This document shows, piece after piece, positions 16,133 to 25,853 of a DNA stretch of 64,000 nt. Under the pieces are notes generated by a model. That model searched no databases. It was given only the letters and a program-made list of their open reading frames with translations, and was not told the origin of the DNA. The first letter of the stretch is position 1; the number at the start of each line of letters is the position of its first letter. A program made the position numbers and the translations under genes. The DNA is from Fodinibius halophilus (GTDB lineage Bacteria; Bacteroidota; Rhodothermia; Balneolales; Balneolaceae): positions 85,904 through 149,903 of the forward strand of contig NZ_JAALLS010000009.1 in the NCBI RefSeq assembly GCF_011059105.1. The letters run 5' to 3'.

Positions 16133-18673
16133 TTAAACCTTTAGACATATGATAGTGGTATCATCCGCCAATTGATAGTCGCTAAATTTTTGAACTCGTC
16201 GCTTAATATCCATTGATATCTCGTTGCTCGGACGACTTTCTGTATCCAGTGATTCTACAAGTGATACTAAATTATCAAAACCAAAACGCTCTCCTTCAGG
16301 ATTTACCGCTTCCGGCAGTCCATCAGAATAAAGCAGTAGAAAGTCACCCTCATGCATTTGTATTTCCTGCGTTTTATAATCTACAGCTTCCTGCACACCC
16401 AATGGATATTTGGGATCCGGGGTACTAAGAAACTCGGCCTTACCATCACGCTTCAGGATTGGCAGGCAGTGTCCTGCGTTGGCCAGCGTTAACATTTTAC
16501 TGCACAAATGAAACTGCGCAATAAGACAGGTGATAAATGTCTGCGGATCAGTACGGCTATATAAAGTAGGGGTAATCTCCCTTAAGATAGATTCAGGTGC
16601 ATCACGATGCAGTCGTGACAACAACAGCCCACTGGTAAATACCGCATGCATGGCGGCCTTCATCGCTTTACCGGAAACATCTACAATAGTCATATTCAGC
16701 ACTTTGCTATTTTCTGACCCATTATGCCCAACGATGTAATCAAAGTAATCTCCTCCGACCTCAAATGAAGGCATAAAAAAACCATAGACATCAACGCCCT
16801 CAATGGATGGTGGCTTCAGAGGCATCAGCTTAAACTGACTTTCACGTGCAATTTCAATTTCCTTTTCCACCCGCAAATGATCGGCCATACGCTGCTGGTA
16901 TGCAGGAATATATCCACTTAACTCGTGAACAGAACTTCCATACTTAAAGGCGATAAACCCATAAAGGAGAGGGAGCCCAAGAATGATAAACTGTGCCCAG
17001 GATATGTAGGCGACATCCATACTTGACGATCCCCAGTAAGGCATAATCATAACAATTGCCATAAATACCCACCAGCCGGTTGCAAATGAGAGCAGACCAG
17101 ACTTCTCCATCACATATAATACAACCGCGCCGATAACAGAAAAGATAACCAAATCATACCAGCCGGGGCCAAAGATACCAAAGAGTTTAGCAACACCTGT
17201 AAAAAGTAGACCCAAGGTAAGGGTACCAACCCCATAGTATAACCACCGGTTATTAATCTTGGATGATAAAAACCCAGTAACAACACCCACATGGCCTAAG
17301 GCCACCAGTACCGCATTAATCCAAATTGAAATATTAATCGTCAATAACTTGGGCTGCATGCTGGCTTCAGCAAAACCAAACTGACTGTCGGCTTGATAAT
17401 ATTGCGTATCAAATGCGTACAATCCTACGGAAAAAATACCCAACATCACTCCTGCTACTGCATACCCACGCAAAAGGCCTTCCCCATTTTCTCGAAAGAA
17501 AAACTGATTTTGCCAAAAAGCATCTACTAAATTTAGCTGCTCCTGATCTCGTGAACGAGCTATTACCTCCCATCCGATGTAAGCCATTGCCGCATATAAC
17601 CCCATGACAGCAGCGTACAATAAGTTATTAAGCACAAAAACAGCTTTGCTTGTAATACTCAGGAATACATCTATTGTACTTAGCAGATACAAGGTTCGCC
17701 ATAATAAAACTGCTGCCATTATACTCACGAGTACAATAATGGCCCGTCGCCACTCAACCTGACCTTTGTTGATATATTTTATGCCTAAAAAGAAGATCAG
17801 AAATGCTAACAAACCCAGCGATACAAAAGTCGTTACCAAATCCAATTTGCTAATGCTCTGAACGGAATCGAGTTGTTCAGGCTCATACTTGTCTAAGGCT
17901 CTAAACTCTTCAATGGCAACTCCATACTGGATCCTCGCCATGTTGGAGGCATTATTTTCTTTGATCATAGGTTCCACTTCCAGGGAAATTTCTTGTGGTC
18001 CCGGACTATCAAAATTCTTTTTCTTCCAGTGGAAAACCATATTATTGCCCACACTGCTGTTAGACATATTCAGGGATTGCTTTTCAAAGCCCGGTTCAGT
18101 TGAGCCCTTCAGGGTATCCTGTACATCCACGGAGTTCAAGATGTACTGACCCAGATCATAATCAAATATATCACCTACAATCCGATTTGCGATAGCAAAG
18201 AGCGAATCTCCTGCGACAAAAGTGGGGTTAGGGTTTTGTGCATACGCAGAAATGCGTCTTACCTTTCCCTCTTGATCGTACCGGATGTCTAAGATACCCA
18301 GTTCCGACAAAAAACTATTTTTATCATATACTACTCTTGCGCCTGGACTTTGCCTGGTTCCCATTTGCACCAGCCAGCCCGTTAAATTAACGTCCCTCTC
18401 ATTCAATACCGCGGCCGGTGGCAAATCGGATCCTGCCGAATCTCTTAATACATCATAATAGTTCAAATGCTGCGTCCGCGTAGCTACCATCTGAAGGCTA
18501 TCGGTTGTAAATCCCAACTGCGTTGCCAACTGTGCCGTTTTCCCTTCAACGGCAGATTTACTTTGATCGATAGGAGCGTTGGCATTAAAAGCAATAGAAG
18601 CATGCAACAAGAAAAAAGCTGCAAAGCCCATCACCCCAAGAAAGATCCAGTATGTTAACCGTTGCCCCATCAA
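16133..18673 (-). CDS. Multi-pass membrane PP2C (SpoIIE/RsbU-type) serine phosphatase
   Basis: This 846-residue protein has an N-terminal helix (WIFLGVMGFAAFFLLHASIAF), a periplasmic part of about 240 residues, and then seven to nine transmembrane helices between about 275 and 580. The C-terminal SpoIIE/PP2C domain is at about 610-846. Metal-binding aspartates are in EVGGDYFDY, VDVSGKAMKAA, YSDGLPEAVN and ADDTTII. Such phosphatases dephosphorylate STAS-type anti-anti-sigma proteins in partner-switching stress pathways, and the large sensor region suggests a signal from periplasm or membrane. No anti-sigma, STAS or RsbW-like gene is adjacent. The 3' end is 77 bp from hflK on the same strand, hinting at a shared envelope-stress theme. 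Confidence 0.85.
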   Translation of the reverse strand: MMGQRLTYWIFLGVMGFAAFFLLHASIAFNANAPIDQSKSAVEGKTAQLATQLGFTTDSLQMVATRTQHLNYYDVLRDSAGSDLPPAAVLNERDVNLTGWLVQMGTRQSPGARVVYDKNSFLSELGILDIRYDQEGKVRRISAYAQNPNPTFVAGDSLFAIANRIVGDIFDYDLGQYILNSVDVQDTLKGSTEPGFEKQSLNMSNSSVGNNMVFHWKKKNFDSPGPQEISLEVEPMIKENNASNMARIQYGVAIEEFRALDKYEPEQLDSVQSISKLDLVTTFVSLGLLAFLIFFLGIKYINKGQVEWRRAIIVLVSIMAAVLLWRTLYLLSTIDVFLSITSKAVFVLNNLLYAAVMGLYAAMAYIGWEVIARSRDQEQLNLVDAFWQNQFFFRENGEGLLRGYAVAGVMLGIFSVGLYAFDTQYYQADSQFGFAEASMQPKLLTINISIWINAVLVALGHVGVVTGFLSSKINNRWLYYGVGTLTLGLLFTGVAKLFGIFGPGWYDLVIFSVIGAVVLYVMEKSGLLSFATGWWVFMAIVMIMPYWGSSSMDVAYISWAQFIILGLPLLYGFIAFKYGSSVHELSGYIPAYQQRMADHLRVEKEIEIARESQFKLMPLKPPSIEGVDVYGFFMPSFEVGGDYFDYIVGHNGSENSKVLNMTIVDVSGKAMKAAMHAVFTSGLLLSRLHRDAPESILREITPTLYSRTDPQTFITCLIAQFHLCSKMLTLANAGHCLPILKRDGKAEFLSTPDPKYPLGVQEAVDYKTQEIQMHEGDFLLLYSDGLPEAVNPEGERFGFDNLVSLVESLDTESRPSNEISMDIKRRVQKFSDYQLADDTTIICLKV

Positions 18674-18910
18674 TCCGACCTTAAATATTTGTACTTATTA
18701 CAACCAAGATCCATTGTATAGTATATTTCGTTTTACCTGTGCGAACTATCCCATCAAGTGACACTCAAATATACAATCTCATAAGAGATAACCTTACGAT
18801 TTCTCATGCCAAATTGTTACCTCTATTGTAATTTTCTAATTCTGCTTTCGTTTTTATTTGAGCACAGATATGGTGTTACCCACCCCGAATATTACAATTG
18901 AGATAAACAT
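18674..18910. other. Intergenic region upstream of the phosphatase gene
   Basis: About 240 bases that must hold the phosphatase promoter. AT-rich, with no gene or clear dyad seen apart from the terminator of the bacilliredoxin gene at the far end. Confidence 0.4.
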
Positions 18911-18943
18911 AAAAAAGCCGATGAACAGATTGTTCACCGGCTT
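18911..18943 (-). terminator. Rho-independent terminator of bacilliredoxin gene
   Basis: On the minus strand two 13-nt arms (18943-18931 and 18927-18915) pair with one mismatch around a 3-nt loop, followed by TTTTTT. It lies about 30 bp after the stop of the gene at 18975. Confidence 0.9.
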
Positions 18944-18974
18944 GAAACATTTATCAATAAAGAAAGATCAGATG

Positions 18975-19436
18975 TTAACTTTCAGCATCTTCAGTTTCTT
19001 TTTCTCCGTCAAAAGCTTTAAAAACCATCTTAAGGTCATCAGCAATTTCTACTTTTGTTCGACCTTCAATACGATGACGTGGTATCATCGCCTTGATTTC
19101 GCCATCCTTAAAATATGCAAAAGCCGGAGACGATGGTGGGTATTCACTAAAGTATTCGCGTGCACGGGCTGTTGCTTCTTTGTCCTGGCCGGCAAATACC
19201 GTAACCATGTTGTCTGGTTGAATGTCCGACTCATCGAGCGCAATCTTCACACCCGGCCGTGCATTCCCGGCTGCACAACCACAAACCGAATTAATCACCA
19301 TTAACATCGTGCCCTCATCATACTCTTCCATCGCACGATCTACATCTTCAACTGTCTCTAACTCTTCAATTCCGAGATCCGTTAATTCTTCGCGCATCCA
19401 TGAGACATCGGGGCCTGCTCCTAGTCCAAATTGCAT
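18975..19436 (-). CDS. BrxA/BrxB-family bacilliredoxin
   Basis: The protein has 153 residues and a thioredoxin-like fold with the family's CGC motif (VCGCAAGNARPG, Cys 52 and 54). The C-terminal part, PPSSPAFAYFKDGEIKAMIPR, supplies the thioredoxin cis-proline region. In Firmicutes these proteins reverse bacillithiolation of proteins; in Bacteroidota-like lineages with bacillithiol or related thiols, a similar role is expected. The sequence is notably acidic, fitting a halophile. It is probably transcribed alone: a terminator follows it and another terminator (of the sod gene) lies upstream. It shares an oxidative-stress theme with the neighbouring superoxide dismutase. Confidence 0.88.
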   Translation of the reverse strand: MQFGLGAGPDVSWMREELTDLGIEELETVEDVDRAMEEYDEGTMLMVINSVCGCAAGNARPGVKIALDESDIQPDNMVTVFAGQDKEATARAREYFSEYPPSSPAFAYFKDGEIKAMIPRHRIEGRTKVEIADDLKMVFKAFDGEKETEDAES

Positions 19437-19508
19437 AAGTAATCGTATTTATTTCTGCTTAGTATTCAAAAAGTTAATATAACATTCTAATATGAAGTAT
19501 TGAAGAAG

Positions 19509-19542
19509 AAAAAGCACCCCATGACAATATGGAGTGCTTTTT
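19509..19542 (-). terminator. Terminator of superoxide dismutase gene
   Basis: AAAAAGCAC at 19509-19517 pairs with GTGCTTTTT at 19534-19542, and CCAT/ATGG extends the stem past one mismatch. The minus-strand reading ends in a T-rich run. It lies about 30 bp beyond the sod stop. Confidence 0.85.
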
Positions 19543-19571
19543 CTGTAATTTACCAAAATGTGCCCTTTGCC

Positions 19572-20180
19572 TTATCGAGCATCATTATAATACTCATTCA
19601 CTTGATCCCAGTTGACCAAGTTCCAGAACTTATTAACATAGGTTCCGCGTTCGTTCTGATAGTTTAGGTAATAGGCGTGTTCCCAAACATCAACACCAAG
19701 GATAGGTGTTAACCCATTCATATACGGGCTATTCTGGTTCGCTGTAGATAACACTTCTAAGCTACCATCGCTTTTAACGCACAACCAACCCCAACCAGAA
19801 CCGAACTGTCCCGTTGCGGCGTTATTAAATGCTTCTTTGAACGAATCAAAGTCGCCAAACTCTTCATCAATTGCTCCAGCAATATCACCGGTAGGCTCAC
19901 CGCCGCCATTGGGAGAAAGAATAGTCCAAAAAAGCTTATGGTTGGCATAGCCACCACCATTGTTAATTACTGCCTGACGAATATTTTCAGGTACTTCAGT
20001 AATACGTTGCAAGACTTCTTCAATAGGCAGTTCGGCAAATTCATGTCCTTCAAGTGCAGCATTCACCTTATTGGTATATCCCTGGTGATGTTTACCATGG
20101 TGAATTCTCATTGTTTGTTCATCAATATGCGGTGTTAATGCATCGTAATCGTACGGAAGATCAGGTAATTCGTAAGCCAT
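19572..20180 (-). CDS. Superoxide dismutase, Fe/Mn family
   Basis: The protein is 202 residues, a full-length, cytoplasmic enzyme with no signal peptide. It converts superoxide to oxygen and hydrogen peroxide. The four metal ligands are visible: His27 (RIHHGKHH), His81 ([11 protein letters not shown]), Asp164 and His168 ([10 protein letters not shown]). The GGGYANH and QFGSGWGWL segments are closer to Mn-type than Fe-type enzymes, but the metal cannot be assigned with certainty. It is flanked by its own terminator and by a 240-bp upstream gap shared with the divergent sthA-like gene, so the promoters of both lie in that gap. Confidence 0.95.
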   Translation of the reverse strand: MAYELPDLPYDYDALTPHIDEQTMRIHHGKHHQGYTNKVNAALEGHEFAELPIEEVLQRITEVPENIRQAVINNGGGYANHKLFWTILSPNGGGEPTGDIAGAIDEEFGDFDSFKEAFNNAATGQFGSGWGWLCVKSDGSLEVLSTANQNSPYMNGLTPILGVDVWEHAYYLNYQNERGTYVNKFWNLVNWDQVNEYYNDAR

Positions 20181-20423
20181 AATTAATTTTTAGTTTTAAA
20201 TTTCAAATAGTTGTTAATAATATAATAATGAATATTGCTAACTCATTACGGTACAGACCCTTAAATTTAGCATCTAAGATTCACAGTCCCAATCAAAAAA
20301 ACAGATCTCTTCGTTCCATCCCGTATCGAAAAATAAGGTCTCGAAAAAAGGAGAAATCATGATGATTTTATCCTATTTTAAAGAACTGAATTAAAACATA
20401 GCTGTTAGCTTTTATATTCTATT

Positions 20424-21881
20424 ATGAGCCACAATTACGACGTAATTATTATTGGATCCGGGCCAGCCGGCTTTTCGTGTGCCATGCAGAGTTCTAAATT
20501 TGACAAAAAAGCCCTCGTGGTAGAATCCCACAAAGATTATCTTGGGGGTACCTGGATAAATACGGGAACTGTACCCAGCAAGGCACTTCGAGAGGCAGCC
20601 AAAACCATTTTAGAATTTAATGACCAGTTCGGGGATCACGAAAATAAAAAGCCCTATGAGCGGTTCCGAATGGCCGATCTCTTGCAATACAAGCAAGAGA
20701 TTCTGGAAAAGGAAAACCGAAAGGTCAAAAACGACCTCATCAAAAATGAAGTAGATGTAGCCCGGGGATTCGGAAAACTCGTCGACGAACACACCGTAGA
20801 AGTTGAAACACATTTTGGCTCTACCGAAACGTATACCGCTGAATACATTTTGGTTTGCACCGGCAGCAACCCGGTTCAGCCCAAAGAGTTTGAAATAGAT
20901 AACGATAAGATACTCGACTATAAATCAATTCTTGAGCTCACACATATTCCCCGGCGATTAACCGTTATTGGCTCTGGTGTAAATGCTATTGAATATGCCA
21001 CAACTTTTGCAGCTCTGGGTACCCGTGTTACCGTTTTAGCGGACAGTGAAGATTATCTTACATTTCTCGATCACGAAATAAAAGAACAGCTCGAGCAACA
21101 TTTTAATGATAAGGGCATCAATATTAAAACCGATGTTGCTATCCAAGATGTTGAATTTAACGCTCTTCGAAATCATACCGAGGTCAAATTCAATAAAAAA
21201 TCCGGAGATCAACGGTTACAGGTTCTGGAAACCGAACATGTGCTCTTTCTCGGCGGAAGAAAGCCCAATATCGATGGCCTCAACCTGAAAGCAGCACAAA
21301 TAGAAACCGACGACAATAATTTCATTGTTACTGACGACTCTTTTAAAACCAATACTGATAGTATTTACGCTGCCGGTGATGTAATTGGCTTTCCCCGCCT
21401 TGCTTCTGCCTCATTTTCTCAGGGTCGTCTTGCTGCATGCAATATGTTTGGCATCCCCGCCCTGGAAGTTCCCGACCAAATTCCCTATGGTATTTATGCC
21501 ATTCCTGAAATTTCTAATATCGGCCTTACCGAAAAGCAAGCAAAAGAGATGGGCATGGATGTAACGGTAGGACGTGCCTATTTTGAGAATATTGCTAAAG
21601 CGGATATGACCAACCATACGAATGGCATACTCAAACTGGTTTTCAACAGCAATAATTTCAAGCTCTTGGGGGTTCATATTTTCGGAGATGAAGCTGCAAA
21701 CCTCATTCACTTAGGACAATCGGTAATGGCTTACGATGGAGATATCCGGTATTTCATAAATCACGTCATGAATTATCCCACACTAAGTGAAGCATATCGT
21801 ATTGCGGCATTTAATGGCGTAAATAGGGTATACAAAGCCGGTGTAAAATATAAAAATATCCTTGAAGACCAGGAGCAATAA
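20424..21881 (+). CDS. sthA: Soluble pyridine nucleotide transhydrogenase-like flavoprotein (SthA)
   Basis: This 485-residue protein is a pyridine nucleotide-disulfide oxidoreductase family flavoprotein. The FAD-binding motif is IIIGSGPAGFSCA near the N-terminus, the NAD(P)-binding motif is VIGSGVNAIEYA at about 190, and the second FAD motif is IYAAGDVIG. The C-terminal dimerisation domain includes HVMNYPTLSEAYR. The redox-active CxxxxC of lipoamide dehydrogenases is absent: the region reads YLGGTWINTGTVPSKALRE, the SthA pattern but without even the single Cys of the E. coli enzyme. SthA transfers hydride between NADPH and NAD+. It is divergent from sod, and the two together suggest redox balancing. 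Confidence 0.88.
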   Translation: MSHNYDVIIIGSGPAGFSCAMQSSKFDKKALVVESHKDYLGGTWINTGTVPSKALREAAKTILEFNDQFGDHENKKPYERFRMADLLQYKQEILEKENRKVKNDLIKNEVDVARGFGKLVDEHTVEVETHFGSTETYTAEYILVCTGSNPVQPKEFEIDNDKILDYKSILELTHIPRRLTVIGSGVNAIEYATTFAALGTRVTVLADSEDYLTFLDHEIKEQLEQHFNDKGINIKTDVAIQDVEFNALRNHTEVKFNKKSGDQRLQVLETEHVLFLGGRKPNIDGLNLKAAQIETDDNNFIVTDDSFKTNTDSIYAAGDVIGFPRLASASFSQGRLAACNMFGIPALEVPDQIPYGIYAIPEISNIGLTEKQAKEMGMDVTVGRAYFENIAKADMTNHTNGILKLVFNSNNFKLLGVHIFGDEAANLIHLGQSVMAYDGDIRYFINHVMNYPTLSEAYRIAAFNGVNRVYKAGVKYKNILEDQEQ

Positions 21882-21927
21882 TAGATGAATGTGTGTCTCA
21901 TCTCCTGGTTAATAAGCTGCTTTTTTC

Positions 21928-22638
21928 TTATACGTAATGAATTGCCATAGGTAAACCTGTTTCATCCTCCGGAGGATCATCAGGCAATGTTTTTATCTCC
22001 TTTTCCAAAGACTTGAGTGCAAACAATGCCAGTGCCATTGCATCTACGATATCATCCTCATCCACCTGGTTTCGCCGATACTCTTCCTTGATATCACGGA
22101 AGAAATCGTCGGCAAACTTACTCTGATCTTTTAAAAGTTTTAGACGGTGACGAAGTCCCTTTTTTGTGGCCTTCTTCTGCAGAATAGAATTGTCGCCATT
22201 TAAAATTCGAAAAAGCAGTTCCGGGTGACTTTCAAATACTTTCTCTCTCAGCTCTTCACTGTTCTGCAAAAATTGATCTATCGTTCGAATATTAGGCGTA
22301 ATATTCCAGGCCTGGATAGATATTTTTTTGCCTGTCTCTTCGTAGCTGGTCATAGAGGCCTCACCATAAGTGGGGGCATGTAATGCCGGGCGTATGGGAG
22401 GATTGAAGACACTTGCTTGGTAATCCGGCCCCAATACATCTCGCAGTTCATCATCGCACTTACGCACATATTCAGAGGGCGATAGCCCGATCGGCACATC
22501 AATAAAGGTGCGATCGAACTCTTCTAAGAACTCTTTTAGCTCTTTGTCAGACTCTAGCAGCCAATAGCCGGCATGCTCTTCATCCAAACTAATTGCAATC
22601 CAGCCAGCCCGACAGCCATCTATTCCTAATGTTTTCAC
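21928..22638 (-). CDS. DUF429 protein (predicted RNase H-like fold)
   Basis: The protein has 236 residues. The start LGIDGCRAGWIA and the segment FIDVPIGL carry the paired aspartates of the DUF429 family, whose fold resembles RNase H nucleases. A later acidic stretch, DEDDIVDAMALALFA, supplies the third acidic site. No biochemical function is established for the family. It follows aspS by 11 bp on the same strand and is almost certainly co-transcribed with it. Its end lies 46 bp from the end of the convergent sthA-like gene. Confidence 0.85.
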   Translation of the reverse strand: MKTLGIDGCRAGWIAISLDEEHAGYWLLESDKELKEFLEEFDRTFIDVPIGLSPSEYVRKCDDELRDVLGPDYQASVFNPPIRPALHAPTYGEASMTSYEETGKKISIQAWNITPNIRTIDQFLQNSEELREKVFESHPELLFRILNGDNSILQKKATKKGLRHRLKLLKDQSKFADDFFRDIKEEYRRNQVDEDDIVDAMALALFALKSLEKEIKTLPDDPPEDETGLPMAIHYV

Positions 22639-22649
22639 TTCTGATGATT

Positions 22650-24446
22650 TTATTCTTGTTCTTGTTGTTCTTCTTTTGCGTACTCCTTGAGATTAATATG
22701 CAGATCATCTAGCTGCTCTTTATCTACATAGTCAGGACTGTTGTCCATTAAGCTCTGAGCTTTTTGGTTTTTGGGGAAAGCGATAACGTCTCTAAGACTT
22801 GTGCCTCCGGTTAAGATCATGACAATACGATCTACACCAAATGCGATACCACCGTGGGGAGGTGCCCCATATCTAAAGGCCTCAAGCAAAAAGCCGAAAC
22901 GCTTCTGGGCTTCCTCTTTGTCAATACCCAGTAGCTCAAACATCTGGGTCTGTAGTTCCCGGTCGTGGATACGAATAGAACCACCACCAATTTCATACCC
23001 ATTAAGTACTAAATCGTATCCCCTGGATCGTACCTCTTCCGGATTATCGTCGAGCTCTTCGAGATCTTCAGGATGGGGAGCTGTAAAGGGGTGGTGCAAG
23101 GCATGGTAGCGATGCTCCTCTTTACTGTATTCTACCAATGGGAAGTCAGTGACCCATAAAAATTCATAAGCATCTTCATCGATAAGGTTGTACTCTTCTC
23201 CCATCATCAAACGAAGCTGTCCTAACTGCTTATAGACATCAGGACTAGCACCTGCCAAAATCAATACAAGATCTCCCATATCAGCGTCAGCCTCATCTAC
23301 CATGGCATCTACAGTTTCATCTTTGAGAAATTTCTCGACACTGCATTTTACGCCATCATCCTCATTTAACTTAATGTAAATAAGTCCCGCAGCCCCGGTC
23401 TCGTTCTGTACTCTTTCTGTTAAACGATCAATAACACCGCGTCCCATATCACCTTGTCCGGGAACGGTTATACCAAGAACAGCACCGCCTTTCTCAACAG
23501 TACTCGAAAAAATATTGAACTCTGAATCTTTAACCAGTTCAGAAAAATCAGCAAACTCCAACCCAAAACGAGTATCGGGTTTATCGGTACCGTATGTTTC
23601 CATCGCTTCTTTATAGGTCATACGATTAAAAGGGGCCGTGACCTCCTCATCAACAGTATCTTTAAGCAATTTCTGCATTAACCCTTCTGTCATCTCCATT
23701 ATATCATCCTCATCCACAAACGACATTTCGACATCAATTTGTGTAAACTCAGGCTGGCGGTCGGCACGAAGGTCTTCGTCCCGGAAACACTTTACAATCT
23801 GGAAATAACGATCAAATCCCGAAACCATCAGCAGCTGCTTATAGGTCTGGGGACTTTGAGGCAATGCAAAGAACTTGCCCGGACTCACTCGGCTGGGCAC
23901 CAAGTAATCACGAGCTCCTTCCGGGGTACTTTTCATAAGGACCGGGGTTTCCACCTCAAGAAATTCATTATTGTGAAAGTACGCCCTTGTTGACTGATAG
24001 AAATCTGATCGTACGACCATATTTTCCTGGATATCAGGACGTCGCAGATCTAAATAACGATATTTGAGCCGAGTTTCTTCATTCGTGGGTATCCCTTCCT
24101 TAATTTCAAAAGGCGTTGTTTCTGCCTCAGAATAGATCTCGAGATCCGTAACCCGAACTTCAATACCACCGGTAGTTAGCTCATCATTAATATTTTCTTC
24201 GCCTCTCTTTTCAACAACTCCCTTTATACCGATAACATACTCGGTTCGAAGTTGTTCGGCTTTTTTATGCAGGTTCTTATCCGTTTCATAGAAAACAATC
24301 TGGGTAATTCCATACCGATCCCGGAGATCAATAAAAATTACACCACCCAGATCACGTCGTGTTGCTACCCAGCCATTAAGTATGACTTCTTCGCCTGTAT
24401 TTTCGGTTGTCAGTTCAGAACAATGATGGCTTCGTTTCCAGGTCAT
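22650..24446 (-). CDS. aspS: Aspartyl-tRNA synthetase, bacterial type
   Basis: The protein has 598 residues, the normal length for bacterial AspRS. The N-terminal OB-fold anticodon-binding domain reads GEEVILNGWVATRRDLGGVI. Class II motifs follow: motif 1 around FLEVETPVL, motif 2 FRDEDLRADRQPEFTQID, and motif 3 GIAFGVDRIVMILTG. The GAD insertion typical of bacterial enzymes lies in the middle (about 280-420). It charges tRNA-Asp, and the non-discriminating versus discriminating type cannot be decided here. Divergent from the small membrane protein at 24547; DUF429 follows in the same operon. Confidence 0.97.
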   Translation of the reverse strand: MTWKRSHHCSELTTENTGEEVILNGWVATRRDLGGVIFIDLRDRYGITQIVFYETDKNLHKKAEQLRTEYVIGIKGVVEKRGEENINDELTTGGIEVRVTDLEIYSEAETTPFEIKEGIPTNEETRLKYRYLDLRRPDIQENMVVRSDFYQSTRAYFHNNEFLEVETPVLMKSTPEGARDYLVPSRVSPGKFFALPQSPQTYKQLLMVSGFDRYFQIVKCFRDEDLRADRQPEFTQIDVEMSFVDEDDIMEMTEGLMQKLLKDTVDEEVTAPFNRMTYKEAMETYGTDKPDTRFGLEFADFSELVKDSEFNIFSSTVEKGGAVLGITVPGQGDMGRGVIDRLTERVQNETGAAGLIYIKLNEDDGVKCSVEKFLKDETVDAMVDEADADMGDLVLILAGASPDVYKQLGQLRLMMGEEYNLIDEDAYEFLWVTDFPLVEYSKEEHRYHALHHPFTAPHPEDLEELDDNPEEVRSRGYDLVLNGYEIGGGSIRIHDRELQTQMFELLGIDKEEAQKRFGFLLEAFRYGAPPHGGIAFGVDRIVMILTGGTSLRDVIAFPKNQKAQSLMDNSPDYVDKEQLDDLHINLKEYAKEEQQEQE

Positions 24447-24546
24447 ATGAGTTACTACTTATTACTAATAAATTTGAAATCCTTTTTTAGAAATGTTGAA
24501 AATAAGTATTATGAAGACCAATCGCTTACTGTTATTGTGATAATTT

Positions 24547-24969
24547 ATGTTTGATCTTCTTCTGCTGATAAATATTTCATCTTCCCTTTTTATGACGGGG
24601 CTCATATGGTTTGTCCAGATTGTTCATTATCCCAGTTTCTTGGATATTAACGCTCAAGACCTTCCTTTATATCATAAAAACCATATTAAACGCACAGGCT
24701 ATGTTGTCATACCACCAATGCTTATTGAACTTATAACTTCCATCTGGCTTGTTATAGCGTTCAAAACCTTATGGGATTTTAATATCGCCGGTCTGGTGCT
24801 TGTAGTTCTCATTTGGATCTCCACTTTTATCTTACAAGCCCCTATGCATCAGCGTCTTCAAGAATTGGCTGAACCCCGGCTTATTAAAAAACTAGTCTAC
24901 ACCAACTGGATACGAACCTTTTTATGGTCATTTAAATCATTGGTTGGCCTATATATATTACTTATATAA
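24547..24969 (+). CDS. Small four-helix membrane protein of unknown function
   Basis: The protein has 140 residues with four hydrophobic segments at about 5-25, 52-72, 78-97 and 118-139. Conserved-looking polar spots are IWFVQIVHYPSF in the first helix region and FILQAPMHQRLQ after the third. This layout recalls small DUF1772-like or related integral membrane proteins, but I do not recognise the family with certainty. It is divergent from aspS and lies 114 bp upstream of the response regulator. Confidence 0.6.
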   Translation: MFDLLLLINISSSLFMTGLIWFVQIVHYPSFLDINAQDLPLYHKNHIKRTGYVVIPPMLIELITSIWLVIAFKTLWDFNIAGLVLVVLIWISTFILQAPMHQRLQELAEPRLIKKLVYTNWIRTFLWSFKSLVGLYILLI

Positions 24970-25083
24970 CAGGAGATAAATTACTATTTCTCAAATTACT
25001 GAGCTTTACTTACTTTACTAATTCTGAACCTCCGGACTTAAATTGGCTATTGTTGTTCGGGATCGCCCAAAAGAGGGATACCT

Positions 25084-25737
25084 ATGACATCTATCTCTGT
25101 TCTTATTGCTGACGATCATGAAATTGTGCGTTACGGCATTAGTACATTCCTCTCATCTTCAAAAGATATCGATATTGTAGGTAAAGCATCTAGTGGCGAT
25201 GAATGTCTTGAACTATTCAAAAAAGAGCAACCCGATGTATGCCTCCTTGATATTAGCATGCCCAAAAAAAATGGTATAGAAACAGCACTGAACATTCGCA
25301 ACCTCGATGCTGATACAAAAATCATCATCCTATCGATGCATATCGATGAACAACTACTTAATGATGCTCTTGAAGCGGATATCAATGGATATTTGCTAAA
25401 AAATACTGATAAAGCTGATATACTAAACGGCATTCGGGCGGTTATGAAGGGACAACAAATTTTTAGTGACCCGATCTCCAATCTGATAAAAAAATCTTTT
25501 TTGAATCAAACTAATAGTAAAGATAAGCACAAAGAGCTTTCCATTACCACCCGCGAACAAGAAATACTGCAGTTAATTGTAGATGGCTTTACAAGTAAAG
25601 AGATTGCTGAAAAATTATATATCAGTCCCCGTACCGTAGACACTCACAGGGCAAATCTGATGGAAAAGCTGGAATTGAAAAATATTGCAGAACTCGTACG
25701 CTATGCTCTAGAACACGACTTGGTTTCGGTGGGATAA
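25084..25737 (+). CDS. NarL/FixJ-type response regulator
   Basis: The protein has 217 residues. The receiver domain has the acidic pair Asp10/Asp11 (IADDHEIV), phospho-acceptor Asp56 (CLLDISMP), Thr/Ser near LSM and Lys106 (YLLKN). A LuxR-type helix-turn-helix occupies 150-215 (TTREQEILQLIVDGF, KEIAEKLYISPRTVDTH). AGAGGG upstream of the ATG offers a ribosome site. It probably activates or represses target genes upon phosphorylation. A PAS/HisKA_2 kinase gene lies convergently downstream and might be the partner, though HisKA_3 kinases are the usual partners of NarL-type regulators. Two strong hairpins separate the two genes. Confidence 0.92.
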   Translation: MTSISVLIADDHEIVRYGISTFLSSSKDIDIVGKASSGDECLELFKKEQPDVCLLDISMPKKNGIETALNIRNLDADTKIIILSMHIDEQLLNDALEADINGYLLKNTDKADILNGIRAVMKGQQIFSDPISNLIKKSFLNQTNSKDKHKELSITTREQEILQLIVDGFTSKEIAEKLYISPRTVDTHRANLMEKLELKNIAELVRYALEHDLVSVG

Positions 25738-25796
25738 TCAGCATCTACGTATTTTTACGTATACCAAAATACATATTTATCGCTATTGATGCTGAT
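25737..25796. repeat. Inverted repeat directly after the response regulator stop
   Basis: ATCAGCATC (25737-25745) and GATGCTGAT (25788-25796) are a perfect 9-bp inverted pair around 42 AT-rich bases that contain two TACGTA-like motifs. It may stabilise the mRNA end or bind a regulator. Confidence 0.4.
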
Positions 25797-25853
25797 AGCC
25801 ATGGCCATTACTTTATAAGTGCAAATGGGGTAATAGCCGTCTGTAGATGATAT

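Noticed and set aside
18858..19304. Plus-strand frame of 148 codons
   Set aside because: It is antisense to the bacilliredoxin gene, whose CGC motif and fold are clear.
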